Origin: Streptomyces rubellomurinus | GTDB lineage: Bacteria; Actinomycetota; Actinomycetes; Streptomycetales; Streptomycetaceae | Reading direction: 5' to 3' | Length of the DNA: 64,000 nucleotides | NCBI RefSeq assembly: GCF_000961885.1 | Contig: NZ_JZKH01000013.1 | Location: 1-64,000 of the forward strand | Notes under the pieces: generated by a model | What the model was told of the DNA's origin: nothing | Database searches by the model: none | What the model saw: the letters and a program-made list of their open reading frames with translations, nothing else | Made by a program: the position numbers and the translations under genes | In this document: positions 1 to 8,883 of the stretch, piece by piece | Layout of the letters: every line of letters starts with the position of its first letter | Position numbering within the stretch: position 1 is the first letter of the stretch

Positions 1-97
1 CGACGGCCTGGTCGTCTCGGCCCGCGCCTGGCCCGACCACCCGGCCTGGCTGCGCGCCTTCCTCGACATCCTGCGCGACAAGGCCCCGCTGTCCTGA
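1..97 (+). CDS. C-terminal end of an unidentified protein (partial)
   Basis: The window opens inside a gene. The second frame reads 31 residues ending HPAWLRAFLDILRDKAPLS before TGA. Codon use is typical of the genome. The fragment is too short to assign; the tail resembles the C-terminus of some LysR-type regulators, but that is only a guess. A strong hairpin 13 nt after the stop ends the transcript. Confidence 0.6.
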   Translation, partial: DGLVVSARAWPDHPAWLRAFLDILRDKAPLS

Positions 98-109
98 CCG
101 CCCGGCGGA

Positions 110-137
110 CCGTACCCCGAGAGGCCTCGGGGTACGG
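110..137 (+). terminator. Hairpin terminator after the partial first gene
   Basis: A perfect 11-bp stem (CCGTACCCCGA / TCGGGGTACGG) closes a 6-nt loop just downstream of the stop at 97. There is no U-tract, as is common for Streptomyces terminators. Confidence 0.75.
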
Positions 138-290
138 CCCCGGAGGCCGATCGGGGTCGTCCCCCTCCCCAGGGCGGAGACCGGCCCGCCCGCACGGTTG
201 ACGACCGCGCGAGGGCGGCCTGCCATGGTGTCAACGGCCATGGAAATCGCCGTAGTCGACACCTCCGGCGACCGCACCAGGGAGAACGGC

Positions 291-1640
291 ATGACCGTCG
301 CCGACTCGACCACCCGATTCCACCCACCGGGCCTGCGCGCCGCCGTCGCGGCCGTCCTGGGCGCCGTCCTGCTCGTCGCCCTCGCCCCGGCCGCCGCCGC
401 CCGGCCCGCCGAACGTCCGGCCGCCGCCGGCTGCCATACCGTCCACTACTCCCTCAACGGCCTGCACATCGACGACAGTTACGAGACGGACCCGGACGAC
501 GACACCGCCGGGGACGACGCGGCCCCGACACACGGCGTCGACCGGCCGGCCGCCGACGCCGCCCTGGCCGGAATGACCGACACCGGCCACGCGACCTCCG
601 CCCTCGCCGCCGTCCGCGACAACGGCCGCCTGGTCTGGCGCAACGCCGGCGGCGTCGCCGACCTCGACACCCTGGCCCCCGCCGACCCCGGGGGCCGCTT
701 CCGGATCGGCGGCGCCACCGAGACCTTCGTCGCCACCGTCCTGCTCCAACTGGTCGGCGAAGGCCGGCTCGGCCTCGACGACCGGCTGGAGTGCCTGCTG
801 CCCGGCGTCGTCCCGAACAGCACCCTGATCACGGTCCGGAACCTGCTCGACCACACCAGCGGCGTCGCCGACTACGCGAAGGACCCGGCCTTCGCGTTCC
901 ACGAGCCGGACTGGCTGACCACCCGCCGCTACACGTCCTACCGCCTGCGGGACCTCGTGGACATCGCGAACGGGTACCCGCCCGCGTTCGCCCCGGGGCA
1001 GGACTGGAAGCCCTCCGGCACCGACGACGTCCTGGTCGCGATGATCATCGAGAAGCTCACCGGCCACCCCTGGACCGACGAGGTCACCCGCCGGATCGTC
1101 CGCCCGCTGCGCCTCACCGGCACCTCCGCCCCCGGCGACTTCCCGCTCGTCCCCGGGCCGCACGCCCACGGCTACGTCGAACTGGCCACCGGCCCGGTCG
1201 ACGTCACCGTCCTCAACCCCTCGATGGCCGGCCCCTCCGGCGGCCTCGTCTCCACCACCGCGGACCTCACCACCTTCCTCCGGGCCCTGCTCGGCGGCCG
1301 CCTGCTGCACCCCGCCGAACTCGCCGCGATGCGGCAGACCACCCCCCACGGCGAGGGCCGGACGTACGGCCTCGGCCTGCAACGCGTGGACACCCCGTGT
1401 GGACCCTTCTGGGGCCACACCGGGGACATCCCCGGCTACCGGACGACGATGCTGTCCTCCCCGGACGGGCAGCGCCAGGTCGCCGCCGCCACCTCCCCGT
1501 ACGACGTGCCGGACGCGACGCCGGGCCCGACCCCGGACGCGACCGCGGCCCGGGCTGCCATGGACCGGGTGACCGTCACCGCCCTGTGCGGCGCCCAGCC
1601 CGCCGCGGCCGTACCCGACCTCGGCCGCACGGCGCCGTAG
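291..1640 (+). CDS. Secreted serine beta-lactamase/DD-peptidase-fold protein lacking catalytic residues
   Basis: 449 aa. The ATG at 291 follows AGGGAG and gives an N-terminus with a signal peptide (hydrophobic stretch about aa 16-37). Residues about 85-435 follow the class C beta-lactamase/D-Ala-D-Ala carboxypeptidase fold: FRIG.ATETFVATVLLQL, LLDHTSGV, the late HTG (376-378) and GGLVSTTADL. The nucleophile motif SxxK is replaced: G141 and E144 stand where Ser and Lys should be. The YxN motif is also lost, reading P241-S-G243. The fold seems kept while the chemistry is gone, so it may be a pseudoenzyme that binds peptidoglycan or a regulator. The frame is intact over the whole length, which argues against simple decay. 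Confidence 0.8.
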   Translation: MTVADSTTRFHPPGLRAAVAAVLGAVLLVALAPAAAARPAERPAAAGCHTVHYSLNGLHIDDSYETDPDDDTAGDDAAPTHGVDRPAADAALAGMTDTGHATSALAAVRDNGRLVWRNAGGVADLDTLAPADPGGRFRIGGATETFVATVLLQLVGEGRLGLDDRLECLLPGVVPNSTLITVRNLLDHTSGVADYAKDPAFAFHEPDWLTTRRYTSYRLRDLVDIANGYPPAFAPGQDWKPSGTDDVLVAMIIEKLTGHPWTDEVTRRIVRPLRLTGTSAPGDFPLVPGPHAHGYVELATGPVDVTVLNPSMAGPSGGLVSTTADLTTFLRALLGGRLLHPAELAAMRQTTPHGEGRTYGLGLQRVDTPCGPFWGHTGDIPGYRTTMLSSPDGQRQVAAATSPYDVPDATPGPTPDATAARAAMDRVTVTALCGAQPAAAVPDLGRTAP

Positions 1641-1699
1641 CCGGAGCCCTACGCTGACCGGCGGCAGGTACGGCACACCGTCACCAGGAGGACGAGACC

Positions 1700-2230
1700 A
1701 TGGCAGAACCGCTGATCGCCGGCATCGGGGGCCTCACGCCCAGCGTCGACCCCACCGCCTTCCTGGCGCCGAACGCCGTGGTGGTCGGCGACGTGACCAT
1801 CGGCGCCGGCGCGAGCGTCTGGTACGGCGCGGTACTGCGCGCCGACGCCGGGCCGATCACGGTCGGGGCGGGCAGCAACATCCAGGACAACTGCAGCCTG
1901 CACGCCGACCCGGGCTTCCCGCTGGTCGTCGGCGAGCGGATCACCGTCGGGCACAACGCCGTGCTGCACGGCTGCACGGTCGAGGATGACGTCCTGGTCG
2001 GGATGAGCGCCACGGTGCTCAACGGCGCCCGGATCGGCACCGGTTCGCTGATCGCGGCCGGCGCCGTCGTCCCGCAGGGCACCGTCGTGCCGCCCGGCTC
2101 GCTGGTCGCCGGCGTCCCGGCCAAGGTCCGCCGGGAGCTGACCGAGGAGGAGAAGGCCGGCATCAAGGCCAACGGCGAGGGCTACCTGCTGCTCGCCGAG
2201 GCCCACCGGGCCGCCTTTCATAACGACTAG
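1700..2230 (+). CDS. Gamma-carbonic-anhydrase-like hexapeptide-repeat protein
   Basis: 176 aa, the usual family length. AGGAGG lies about 9 nt before the ATG. Left-handed beta-helix hexapeptide repeats run from about residue 25 to 135 (VVVGDVTIGAGASVWYGAVL, then further I/V-G-x-G turns), with histidines in LHADPG and VGHNAVLHGC placed as metal ligands of the CaiE/YrdA/PaaY group. A helical tail follows. The family includes zinc-dependent carbonic anhydrases and acyl-group handling proteins; activity cannot be decided from sequence. It stands alone, convergent with the next gene. Confidence 0.85.
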   Translation: MAEPLIAGIGGLTPSVDPTAFLAPNAVVVGDVTIGAGASVWYGAVLRADAGPITVGAGSNIQDNCSLHADPGFPLVVGERITVGHNAVLHGCTVEDDVLVGMSATVLNGARIGTGSLIAAGAVVPQGTVVPPGSLVAGVPAKVRRELTEEEKAGIKANGEGYLLLAEAHRAAFHND

Positions 2231-2262
2231 AACGACGAGACGAGCTGGGCCGGCTGGCCCGG

Positions 2263-3464
2263 TTAGAGCGGCGCGCCCGCCAGGACGGCCGGCTCCGCCT
2301 CGCGCACCGCGGGCGCGGCGGGCCGGCGCCGGTCGGCCGCCCAGGCGAGCACCGCGATCAGCGCGCCCGAGGCGGCCAGGACCGCGCCCACCAGCGTCGG
2401 GGCCGTCCAGCCGAGGCCGGCGTCCAGCGCCAGCCCGCCGAGGTACGCCCCCTGCGCGTTCGCCAGGTTGAACGCGCCCTGCACCGTCGCCGAGGCCAGC
2501 GTCGGCGCGCTGCGGGCCTTCCGCATCACCAGGGTCTGCACCGCCGGGACGATCGCGAAGCCGAACAGCCCGATCAGCACCACCGTGACGGCCGCCGACC
2601 AGCGGGCGTGCGCGGTCACCGCGAACAGCGCGAGCGTGGCGGAGAGCAGCACGAAGGACGCGCAGACGGTCGGGCGCAGCGCCCGGTCGGCGGCGAATCC
2701 GCCGAGCACGTTGCCGATCGTCATGCCCACCCCGAACAGCGCCAGCACCACGGTCACCGAGCCGGTGGCGTAGCCGGAGACCTCGGTGAGCAGCGGCGCG
2801 ATGTAGCTGTAGCAGGCGAACATGCCGCCGCAGCCGAACACCACGGTGGCCAGCGCCAGCCACAGCTGCCCGCTGCGGAAGGTCCGCAGCTCGTGCCGGA
2901 GCCCGGTGTGGCCGGGGGAGGGCAGCGTGGGCACCAGCCGGGCGATGGCGAGCGTCCCGGCGGCGGCGATCAGCACCACCACCAGCATGGTGGCCCGCCA
3001 GCCCAGGTGCTGGCCGAGCAGGGTGGCGGCCGGGACGCCGACGATGTTGGCGACGGTCAGCCCGGAGAACATCACGGCCACCGCCCGGGCCCGCCGGTCC
3101 GGCGCGACCAGTTCGGCCGCGGCCACCGCCCCGGCCCCGAAGAAGGCGCCGTGCGGCAGCCCGGTGACCAGCCGCGCGGCCGCCAGCGTCCAGAAGTCGG
3201 GGGCCAGCGCGCACAGCAGGTTCCCGGTGGCGAACAGGCCGGCCAGCGCCACCAGCACCGCCTTGCGGGCCGCCCGGCGGCCAGCGCGGTGAGCAGCGGC
3301 GCGCCCACCACCACTCCGAGCGCGTAGGCGGAGATCAGCCAGCCGGCTTGCGGGATGGAGACGTGCAGGCTGTCGGCGACCTGGGGGAGCAGCCCCATGG
3401 CGGCGAATTCGGTGGTGCCGATGGCGAACGCGGTGACGGCCAGCGCGACCAGCGCGAGAGGCAA
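2263..3464 (-). pseudogene. Frameshifted MFS drug-efflux transporter
   Basis: The N-terminal piece starts at TTG 3464 behind GGAG and reads FAIGTTEFAAMGLLPQVA, then SAYALGVVVGAPLLTALA, the conserved beginning of the Cmx/AraJ-type MFS exporters. The rest (from about 3260 down to 2263) continues with VLVALAGLFATGNLLCALAP in another frame. Joined, they give an about 400-aa, 12-helix transporter. The break lies in a GC-rich stretch at about 3265-3290, where one base seems missing. Either the gene is inactivated or this is a sequencing error. A GTG-started 331-aa product lacking the first helices would be the only long single frame. Confidence 0.8.
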
Positions 3465-3632
3465 GGCGGTGCTCCGGGGTGCTGCCCGCGCCGGGGGCGC
3501 GCGTCGGGGCGCGCGCGGGGCGGGTGGGGAATTGGTTCGACCGGCATCCTAATCCGCCCGGGTGATGCCCTCGTGAGACGGAGGTGACGGGAGGGGGTCG
3601 CCTGCGCGGCGTCCGCGCGCGAGACTGGGGTC

Positions 3633-3920
3633 ATGTGCCGCAACATCAAGACGCTGCGACCGCCCGTCACGCCGGACGCGGGGGAGGAGGACTTCCACGC
3701 CGCCGCGCTGCAGTACGTCCGGAAGGTCTCCGGCTTCCGCGCCCCGGCGGCGCACAACCGGGAGGCCTTCGACCGGGCCGTGGCGGCGGTCACCGAGGCC
3801 ACCGCCCGGCTGCTCGGCGAGCTGGAGGTGCGCGGCTCGCACGCCCGGGCCGCCGTCGAGCCGGTCGCCGTCGACGGCGTCATGGCCGAGCCCGTCGTGG
3901 TCGAGGCCGCCGCCCGCTAG
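3633..3920 (+). CDS. DUF2277 family protein
   Basis: 95 aa beginning MCRNIKTLRPP, the hallmark start of the actinobacterial DUF2277 family, followed by FHAAALQYVRKVSGFRAP. Function is unknown. No good ribosome site precedes the ATG; a GAGACT hexamer at the usual distance suggests a leaderless transcript. It is divergent from the broken MFS gene. Confidence 0.85.
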   Translation: MCRNIKTLRPPVTPDAGEEDFHAAALQYVRKVSGFRAPAAHNREAFDRAVAAVTEATARLLGELEVRGSHARAAVEPVAVDGVMAEPVVVEAAAR

Positions 3921-3976
3921 GGCGCGGGAGCCAGGGAACCGGGGATCCGGGGAACCGAGAGAGCAGGAGACCAGTG

Positions 3977-4213
3977 ATGGGACCAGTCGACCGCTACGCG
4001 CTCACCTTCCCCGGCACCCCCGGCACCCAGGCCCCGCAGGACGTGGTCGTGGTGGTGCGCACCAGCGCGACCGGCCCGGGCGGCCACCCCGTCTACGAGG
4101 ACGAGAGCGGCATCGTCCGGGCCGAGATCAGCGATGCGGGCGAGGTCCGGATGCTGGCCAGCGGCGGCCACCAGAGCCCGCACCTGCCGGTCCACGCGCA
4201 CCCGCTGCCCTGA
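3977..4213 (+). CDS. DUF6296-like small protein
   Basis: 78 aa. AGGAGA sits 8 nt before the ATG. The sequence (DRYALTFPGTPGTQAPQDVV, then GHPVYEDESGIVRAEI) matches what I remember of the small Streptomyces/Kitasatospora family DUF6296. Function is unknown. It follows the DUF2277 gene by 56 nt and may be co-transcribed. Confidence 0.7.
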   Translation: MGPVDRYALTFPGTPGTQAPQDVVVVVRTSATGPGGHPVYEDESGIVRAEISDAGEVRMLASGGHQSPHLPVHAHPLP

Positions 4214-4228
4214 GCGGACGGCCCCTGC

Positions 4229-4567
4229 TCAGCCGGCCGGCGGCGCCGGGGCCGTCGCGCCCCTGCCCGCCTTGACGCCGTTCACCATCGCCTGGTGGAT
4301 CGCCCGCGCGGTCGTCTCGTCGGCGGCCGGCACCGGGCTGCCGGCGACCGTGTACCAGTCCAGCGCGCCGGTGTACTGGACGGTCAGCCGGGTCTCGCCG
4401 TCCACCCAGGTGGTGTGCACGGTGAGGTCGCCGGAGATGGGGCCGACCTCGCTGGTGGTCACCCCGCCCGGGCCGCTGATGATCGACTGGGTGGTCCAGG
4501 TCGCCCACGAGGTGCGCGGGTCCGCCGGGGGTCGGGCGTGCGGGCCGTTCTGGTCGTGTGGGGTCAT
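4229..4567 (-). CDS. Hypothetical protein
   Basis: 112 aa. The ATG at 4567 is chosen because GAGGAAGGA lies about 10 nt upstream. No family is recognised. The middle (about residues 25-85) looks like a small beta-rich domain (ISGPGGVTTSEVGPISGDLT, then VDGETRLTVQYTGALDWYTV) and the tail is Ala/Pro-rich. No signal peptide or membrane segment. Convergent with the DUF6296-like gene. Confidence 0.6.
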   Translation of the reverse strand: MTPHDQNGPHARPPADPRTSWATWTTQSIISGPGGVTTSEVGPISGDLTVHTTWVDGETRLTVQYTGALDWYTVAGSPVPAADETTARAIHQAMVNGVKAGRGATAPAPPAG

Positions 4568-4667
4568 GCGCCAGTCCTTCCTCGCCGGTGCGCCCCGCCA
4601 GGGCGGCGGCACCCGCGGTCGCGGCGACCGCCCGGTCGGGCCCGGGCGGTCGTGGTCTCGGCGAACC

Positions 4668-4832
4668 TCAGCCGTTGCGGCCGGGTTCCTCCAGCATGTC
4701 CTCGCCCTCGGCCTGGGAGGTTTCCTGGGCGTGCAGGTTCTGCATCGAGGTGATGCCCTCCTCCGGGTCGGCGGCGCGGACGTCCTCGTCGCGGTCGGTG
4801 CTCGGCTCGAACCGTCCGCTCATGTCGGTCAT
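4668..4832 (-). CDS. Small acidic hypothetical protein
   Basis: 54 aa, highly acidic, reading MTDMSGRFEPSTDRDEDVRA at the start and ending EDMLEEPGRNG. GGAG sits about 9 nt before ATG 4832; a second ATG at 4823 is possible. Third-position GC and the amino-acid mix look coding. No family is recognised. It lies between the P450 gene and the hypothetical gene on the same strand. Confidence 0.55.
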   Translation of the reverse strand: MTDMSGRFEPSTDRDEDVRAADPEEGITSMQNLHAQETSQAEGEDMLEEPGRNG

Positions 4833-4963
4833 CGCGGGCTCCGTCTCCTCGGCCGGTCCCGGGCGCGCCCGAACGGAGGCACGGCGGGGCCGGATCCTTT
4901 GTGCCCCTCAAGCCTGCCTCCGCCCCGCCGCCCCGGCCAGCCGGGTGAGGTGCGCGCCGCCCG

Positions 4964-6184
4964 TCACCAGGCCACGGGCAGCGACGGCATGCCGTGGATC
5001 AGCGTGTCGGCGCGGAACTCCAGCTCCTCGGCGGGCACGGCCAGCCGCAGCCCGGGCAGTCGCCGGAACAGCGCGGCGAGCGCGATCTGCAGCTCGGCCC
5101 GGGCCAGCGGCTGGCCGAGGCACTGGTGCACGCCGAAGCCGAAGGCCAGGTGCCGGCGGGCGTCCCGGGAGAGGTCGACCTCGTCGAGCGGCCGCCGGTC
5201 GGGGCCGCCGAAGACCGCCGCGTCCCGGTTGGCCGTGGAGAGCAGCGCGAGCACGCCCTCGCCGGCCCGGATCAAGGTGCCGGCCAGCTCGACGTCCTCC
5301 AGCGCCACCCGGGGCAGCCCGCTGTGCACGATGGTGAGGTGGCGCAGCAGCTCCTCGACGGCCCCGGGCAGTGCGGCCGGGTCAGCGAGCCGGGCGATCT
5401 GCGCGGGCCGGCCGAGCAGCAGCGCGGTGGACAGGGCGAGCATGTTCGCGGTGGTCTCGTGCCCGGCGATCAGCAGCAGGAGGCCGGTCCGGGCGGCCTG
5501 GCGCGGGGTGAGGTCGTCCCGGGCGGCGAGCCGACTGAGGATGTCGTCCTCGGGCCGCTCCCGCTTGCGGTCGGCGAGGTCGCCCAGGTAGTCCAGCAGC
5601 TCCTGCTGGGCGGCGGCGACGTCCGCCACCGCGCTGTCGCTGCTGAGCAGCGTGCGGCTGAGCCGCTGGAAGTGCTCGCGATCCTCGTACGGGACGCCGA
5701 GCAGCAGGCAGATCACCAGCGAGGGGACGGGCAGCGCGAACTCGGCGACCAGGTCGGCCGAGCTGCGGCCCTCGGTCATCCGGTCCAGGGCCGTCTCCAC
5801 GATCTGCTGGATGCCGGGGCGCAGCGCCTCGATCCGCTTGACCAGGAAGTCGCCGGTGACCATGCGGCGCAGCCGGGCGTGCTCGGGGTCGTCGAGGCGC
5901 AGGAAGGTGGGGTTGGAGGCGAGGATCTCGCGCCGCCCGGGCAGCAGGAGCGGGAGGGCCGGGTGGCGGATGTCCGCGCTGAAGCGGTGGTCGGACAGCA
6001 CGGCGCGGACCTCGGCGTAGCCGGTGACCAGCCAGCAGGTGTCGCCGCCGGGCAGTTCGGCGCGGGTGACGGGGCCGTCCGCGGCGGCCTCCAGGTAGGC
6101 GGGCGGCGGGTCGAACGGGCAGCGGGCGGAGTGGGGGGACGGCATCGGCACGGCAGGGCGGGCGGGTGCGGGTGAAGTGGTCAC
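4964..6184 (-). CDS. Cytochrome P450 (CYP105-like)
   Basis: 406 aa from GTG 6184, which has AAGGAGG 8 nt upstream. Hallmarks: I-helix AGHETT (240-245), ExxR at E278-R281, and the haem loop FGFGVHQCLG with ligand Cys355. Length and signature fit soluble bacterial class I P450s, closest by eye to CYP105. These hydroxylate small hydrophobic molecules using electrons from a ferredoxin. The ferredoxin gene is directly upstream on the same strand, so the pair likely forms an operon. No biosynthetic cluster surrounds it, so a xenobiotic or housekeeping oxidation is as likely as secondary metabolism. Confidence 0.93.
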   Translation of the reverse strand: MTTSPAPARPAVPMPSPHSARCPFDPPPAYLEAAADGPVTRAELPGGDTCWLVTGYAEVRAVLSDHRFSADIRHPALPLLLPGRREILASNPTFLRLDDPEHARLRRMVTGDFLVKRIEALRPGIQQIVETALDRMTEGRSSADLVAEFALPVPSLVICLLLGVPYEDREHFQRLSRTLLSSDSAVADVAAAQQELLDYLGDLADRKRERPEDDILSRLAARDDLTPRQAARTGLLLLIAGHETTANMLALSTALLLGRPAQIARLADPAALPGAVEELLRHLTIVHSGLPRVALEDVELAGTLIRAGEGVLALLSTANRDAAVFGGPDRRPLDEVDLSRDARRHLAFGFGVHQCLGQPLARAELQIALAALFRRLPGLRLAVPAEELEFRADTLIHGMPSLPVAW

Positions 6185-6273
6185 GGTGGGGCCTCCTTGG
6201 TCGGCGGGGTCCTCGGAGTGGGTGGTCGGTGGAGCGGGGGACGGGTGGCTCGGGGCGCGGGACGGACGGCCGC

Positions 6274-6498
6274 TCAGCGGCGCGCGGCGTCGTCCTCGAC
6301 GGCGTCCTCGACGACGCTGATCGCGCCACCCGGGCACAGGTCGGCCGCCAGCCTCAGCTCGGCGAACTGCTCGGGACGGAAGGTGGATTGACGCAGCATC
6401 ACCAGACCGTCGCGGTCGTCCTGGTCGAAGATCTCGGGGGAGTTCGTGACGCACATGCCGGAGCTGCAGCACAGCTCCCGGTCGACCTTGACCTGCAC
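6274..6498 (-). CDS. [3Fe-4S]-type ferredoxin, electron donor for the P450
   Basis: 74 aa from GTG 6498 with AGAGGA about 8 nt upstream. It carries the C-x5-C (CCSSGMC) and late CPGGA cysteines of the short Streptomyces ferredoxins that serve P450s. An extra cysteine sits next to the first ligand. It precedes the P450 gene by 89 nt on the same strand, the usual order for such pairs. Confidence 0.9.
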   Translation of the reverse strand: MQVKVDRELCCSSGMCVTNSPEIFDQDDRDGLVMLRQSTFRPEQFAELRLAADLCPGGAISVVEDAVEDDAARR

Positions 6499-6794
6499 GG
6501 GTGGAATCCTCTCGACAGCGCGGCGCCGACAGCCCGGCGGCCGCGTCTCGTTGTCATTGCCAACTTTGTAGCCAACCTGACCGCCGATATTCCGCCCCCG
6601 CACGGCGTGTTGGCCGGATCGTCGAGAATGGCCGATTCGTCCCGCTCCGAAGTGGACGGACGCGCGGGGGATTTGACTTCACGCTCCTCCACGGAGCAGC
6701 GGGCGGTTGGGTCGAGGACCGGCCAGCGGCCGTGATGAGGACGGGTCTGCAGCCGGGTGATCCGGTGTTCGTCTCGCCGGATTCCAGGGTGGAT
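6499..6794. other. Promoter region upstream of the ferredoxin, then non-coding DNA
   Basis: No gene is seen. On the minus strand two direct copies of GTTGGC (about 6558-6578) frame a TACAAA that could be the -10 of the ferredoxin-P450 promoter. The rest leads into integrase debris and marks the edge of the accessory island. Confidence 0.4.
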
Positions 6795-6906
6795 CCGGAT
6801 CCTCACCCTCGGCATCCACACCGACGTCGCCGTCGCCTGGCAACGTCTCTCCGCCGGCGACTGGGCCAACTACGCCGCCGAAATCAGCCGACGCACGACC
6901 TCGTGA
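6795..6906 (+). pseudogene. C-terminal scrap of an integrase-like protein
   Basis: The frame ending at TGA 6906 reads LGIHTDVAVAWQRLSAGDW followed by NYAAEISRRTTS. The same tail closes the fragment at 14966-15391, with very similar DNA. Nothing upstream extends the homology and no start exists, so only the last 30-odd codons survive. It marks the left edge of the island. Confidence 0.7.
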
Positions 6907-6989
6907 ACTATGCGTTCTCCCAGCCCTGAACATGGTGACTGTCAGGGAAAGCTGCTGGTCAGCCCAAAGATCGCAGACGGATCGAAGAC

Positions 6990-7535
6990 ATGGCGCGACC
7001 TACGATGACGAGCATCGAACCAGTGCCCACCCTCGTCCACCTGGACAGCCCCTTCATCAACTTCCGAGACTTCGACTTCTGCGAGGGTTCCCATGGCTAC
7101 CGCTGGGTCGATGCCAAGCAGTTCCAGCTGCCGTCCGAGGTGCTGGACGACCGAGAAGTACTGGCGGCCCTGATCTCACACCCTCGGTTTCGGGACACGT
7201 ACGACGGAGCCGGCGTTCAAGACTGGCCGCGGCACGGCCAGTGGTGGCTTGACCGCATCACCCCTGACACCTACGAGGCCGTCGATGCCACGACAGCGGT
7301 CGACGTCATCCGCTCCTGGGCCAACCAGCACGGAAACGTCCCAGAGCCGCTCGCATCACGCCTGTACCAGGAGATTTACACGCCAATGTGCAAGGCAACC
7401 AGCACATATCTGCTGGGACAGCTTCCGGAGGACGCGCTCCACGACTACGGGCCCATCCACATCGACTACCACGAACTCGTCCTCATCGACCGCTCTGCGG
7501 GGACGCTCACTCTCCTCGTCGCAGCCGACGACTGA
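6990..7535 (+). CDS. Hypothetical protein
   Basis: 181 aa; the ATG at 6990 has a weak GAAG upstream. It is rich in aromatic and acidic residues (INFRDFDFCEGSHGYRW; WPRHGQWWLDRITPDTYEAV) with no signal, membrane helix or known motif. No family is recognised. It sits among mobile-element debris, so it may be island cargo. Confidence 0.6.
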   Translation: MARPTMTSIEPVPTLVHLDSPFINFRDFDFCEGSHGYRWVDAKQFQLPSEVLDDREVLAALISHPRFRDTYDGAGVQDWPRHGQWWLDRITPDTYEAVDATTAVDVIRSWANQHGNVPEPLASRLYQEIYTPMCKATSTYLLGQLPEDALHDYGPIHIDYHELVLIDRSAGTLTLLVAADD

Positions 7536-7557
7536 CGCCACCGGCGCTCGAGGAAGG

Positions 7558-7595
7558 GGCATTCGGATGGTGCCAAGACCCGACGTCACCATGAC
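7558..7595 (+). repeat. Left copy of a 38-bp imperfect inverted repeat pair
   Basis: Begins GGCATTCGGA and ends ACCCGACGTCACCATGAC. It matches the minus strand of 14291-14328 at about 32 of 38 positions; similarity stops at both edges. The copies point towards each other across 6.7 kb. No target duplication is visible outside them. Confidence 0.65.
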
Positions 7596-7759
7596 GGCTT
7601 CGGTACTGGTGGGCTCTCGTATTCAACTGTCGCCAGTTCCCCGTGGAGTCCAACTGCCGGTGACCTCGTGTGATCGTCAGCGGCGTACGGCCCCAGGTCC
7701 CGCTGGTCTCCTTCGTCGGACGCGGCCGGGGGCCTTCGAGACGCTGATAGATTCCTGCG

Positions 7760-8401
7760 GTGAGCGAGCAACTGCCCAGCGGCGGCATCGAGCTGTCACC
7801 CGACGAGATCGAAGCCCTCCAAGCCAGGTGGTCGTCCTGCTGGACCCCGAGTGAGGTCGCGCAGCAGTTGGCCGGGATCAGCACGCCCTGGTACGTGGCC
7901 GCGGGCTGGGCCCTGGACCTGTTCCGCGGCAGGCAGACACGCGCTCACGGGGACATCGAGATCGCGATTCCGGCCGCGAGCTTTCCCGAGATCCGCTACC
8001 GCTTCCCGGGGCACGTCTTCGACGCGACAGGCAGCGGCCGGATCTGGGAGGACGTCACACCGGAGGTGCTGGCCGCCGTACACCAGACATGGCTTCGCGA
8101 TCCGGACACCGGAAACTACCTGCTCGACGTGTTCCGCGAACCACACGACGGCGACACCTGGATCTGCCGACGCGACGAGAGGATCCGGCTTCCCTACAGC
8201 GACATCATCCTCCGCACGCAGGACGGCATCCCGTATCTGGCACCCGAACTGGTCCTACTGTTCAAGGCCAAGCATGTCCGCGGAAAGGATCAGTCAGACT
8301 TCGATGCGACCGTCCCGCACATGACCCTGGCCCAGCGCGAGACCCTGACCGAACTACTCGCCCGCGTGCATCCGGGGCATCCGTGGAGTGCGGGCCTGTA
8401 G
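7760..8401 (+). CDS. Nucleotidyltransferase-fold protein (aminoglycoside adenylyltransferase-like)
   Basis: 213 aa from GTG 7760. The region WYVAAGWALDLFRGRQTRAH, then GDIEIAI (about residues 45-72), is the G-W-A-x-D-L...H-x-D pattern of small nucleotidyltransferases related to LinA/ANT(2''), where the D-x-E/D pair binds metal and nucleotide. The C-terminal part (LAPELVLLFKAKHVRGKDQSDF) is also typical. A TAGATT hexamer 7 nt before the start and no ribosome site suggest a leaderless mRNA. Substrate unknown; resistance activity is possible but not shown. Confidence 0.7.
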   Translation: MSEQLPSGGIELSPDEIEALQARWSSCWTPSEVAQQLAGISTPWYVAAGWALDLFRGRQTRAHGDIEIAIPAASFPEIRYRFPGHVFDATGSGRIWEDVTPEVLAAVHQTWLRDPDTGNYLLDVFREPHDGDTWICRRDERIRLPYSDIILRTQDGIPYLAPELVLLFKAKHVRGKDQSDFDATVPHMTLAQRETLTELLARVHPGHPWSAGL

Positions 8402-8424
8402 CAGCCCCTCTACCGGTGGGTCGA

Positions 8425-8745
8425 CCGCCTGGTTGAACAGCGCCACCGGCCCTTCGGCGTGCGTCCAGGCCCGCCCGTGCAGTAACGTGCGGAACTTCCG
8501 GCCCCACTCGTGGTCCTCGAACTGGTGGTAACCGTAGGCGTCCCGGATCTCTCAGGCGTGGTCGTACGCGGTCTGCCGACGCTCGGCGTACCGCTTCACC
8601 ACCGAGGGATCCTCGATCCCCAGCTGCACGGCCAAGTGCTCGACCACCGACCACGGCACGTCCAACGGATCGGCCACCAGGAACCGGCCCACATACCGGA
8701 CAGTGCACATCTGCACCGCGAAGCTTATCTTCAGTCGCAGGCCGG
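8425..8745 (-). pseudogene. N-terminal (DUF4158) fragment of a Tn3-family transposase
   Basis: The minus strand reads LRLKISFAVQMCTVRYVGRF, VPWSVVEHLAVQLGIEDPSV, then KRYAERRQTAYDHA, a stop, and EIRDAYGYHQF, later HGRAWTHAEGPVALFNQAV. This is the conserved DUF4158 start of Tn3-family TnpA. The conserved Trp codon in HAWEIRDAYGY is TGA here. Both ends are lost: about 105 codons remain of roughly 1,000. Confidence 0.8.
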
Positions 8746-8883
8746 GAAAGGGCTGCGACCTGGTCCTTTGCCTGATGTCCGGTGTCGCTGACGGACTCGA
8801 TCAGGAGGGGCTGATGGGCTTCGTCAGTCGGTGGCCGGTGCCGCTCCTTTCACTCGAAGAGGTGGCTTCACACGCGAGTCGTA

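Noticed and set aside
4964..6498. Part of a secondary-metabolite cluster
   Set aside because: No PKS, NRPS, terpene or RiPP genes are near the P450 and ferredoxin.
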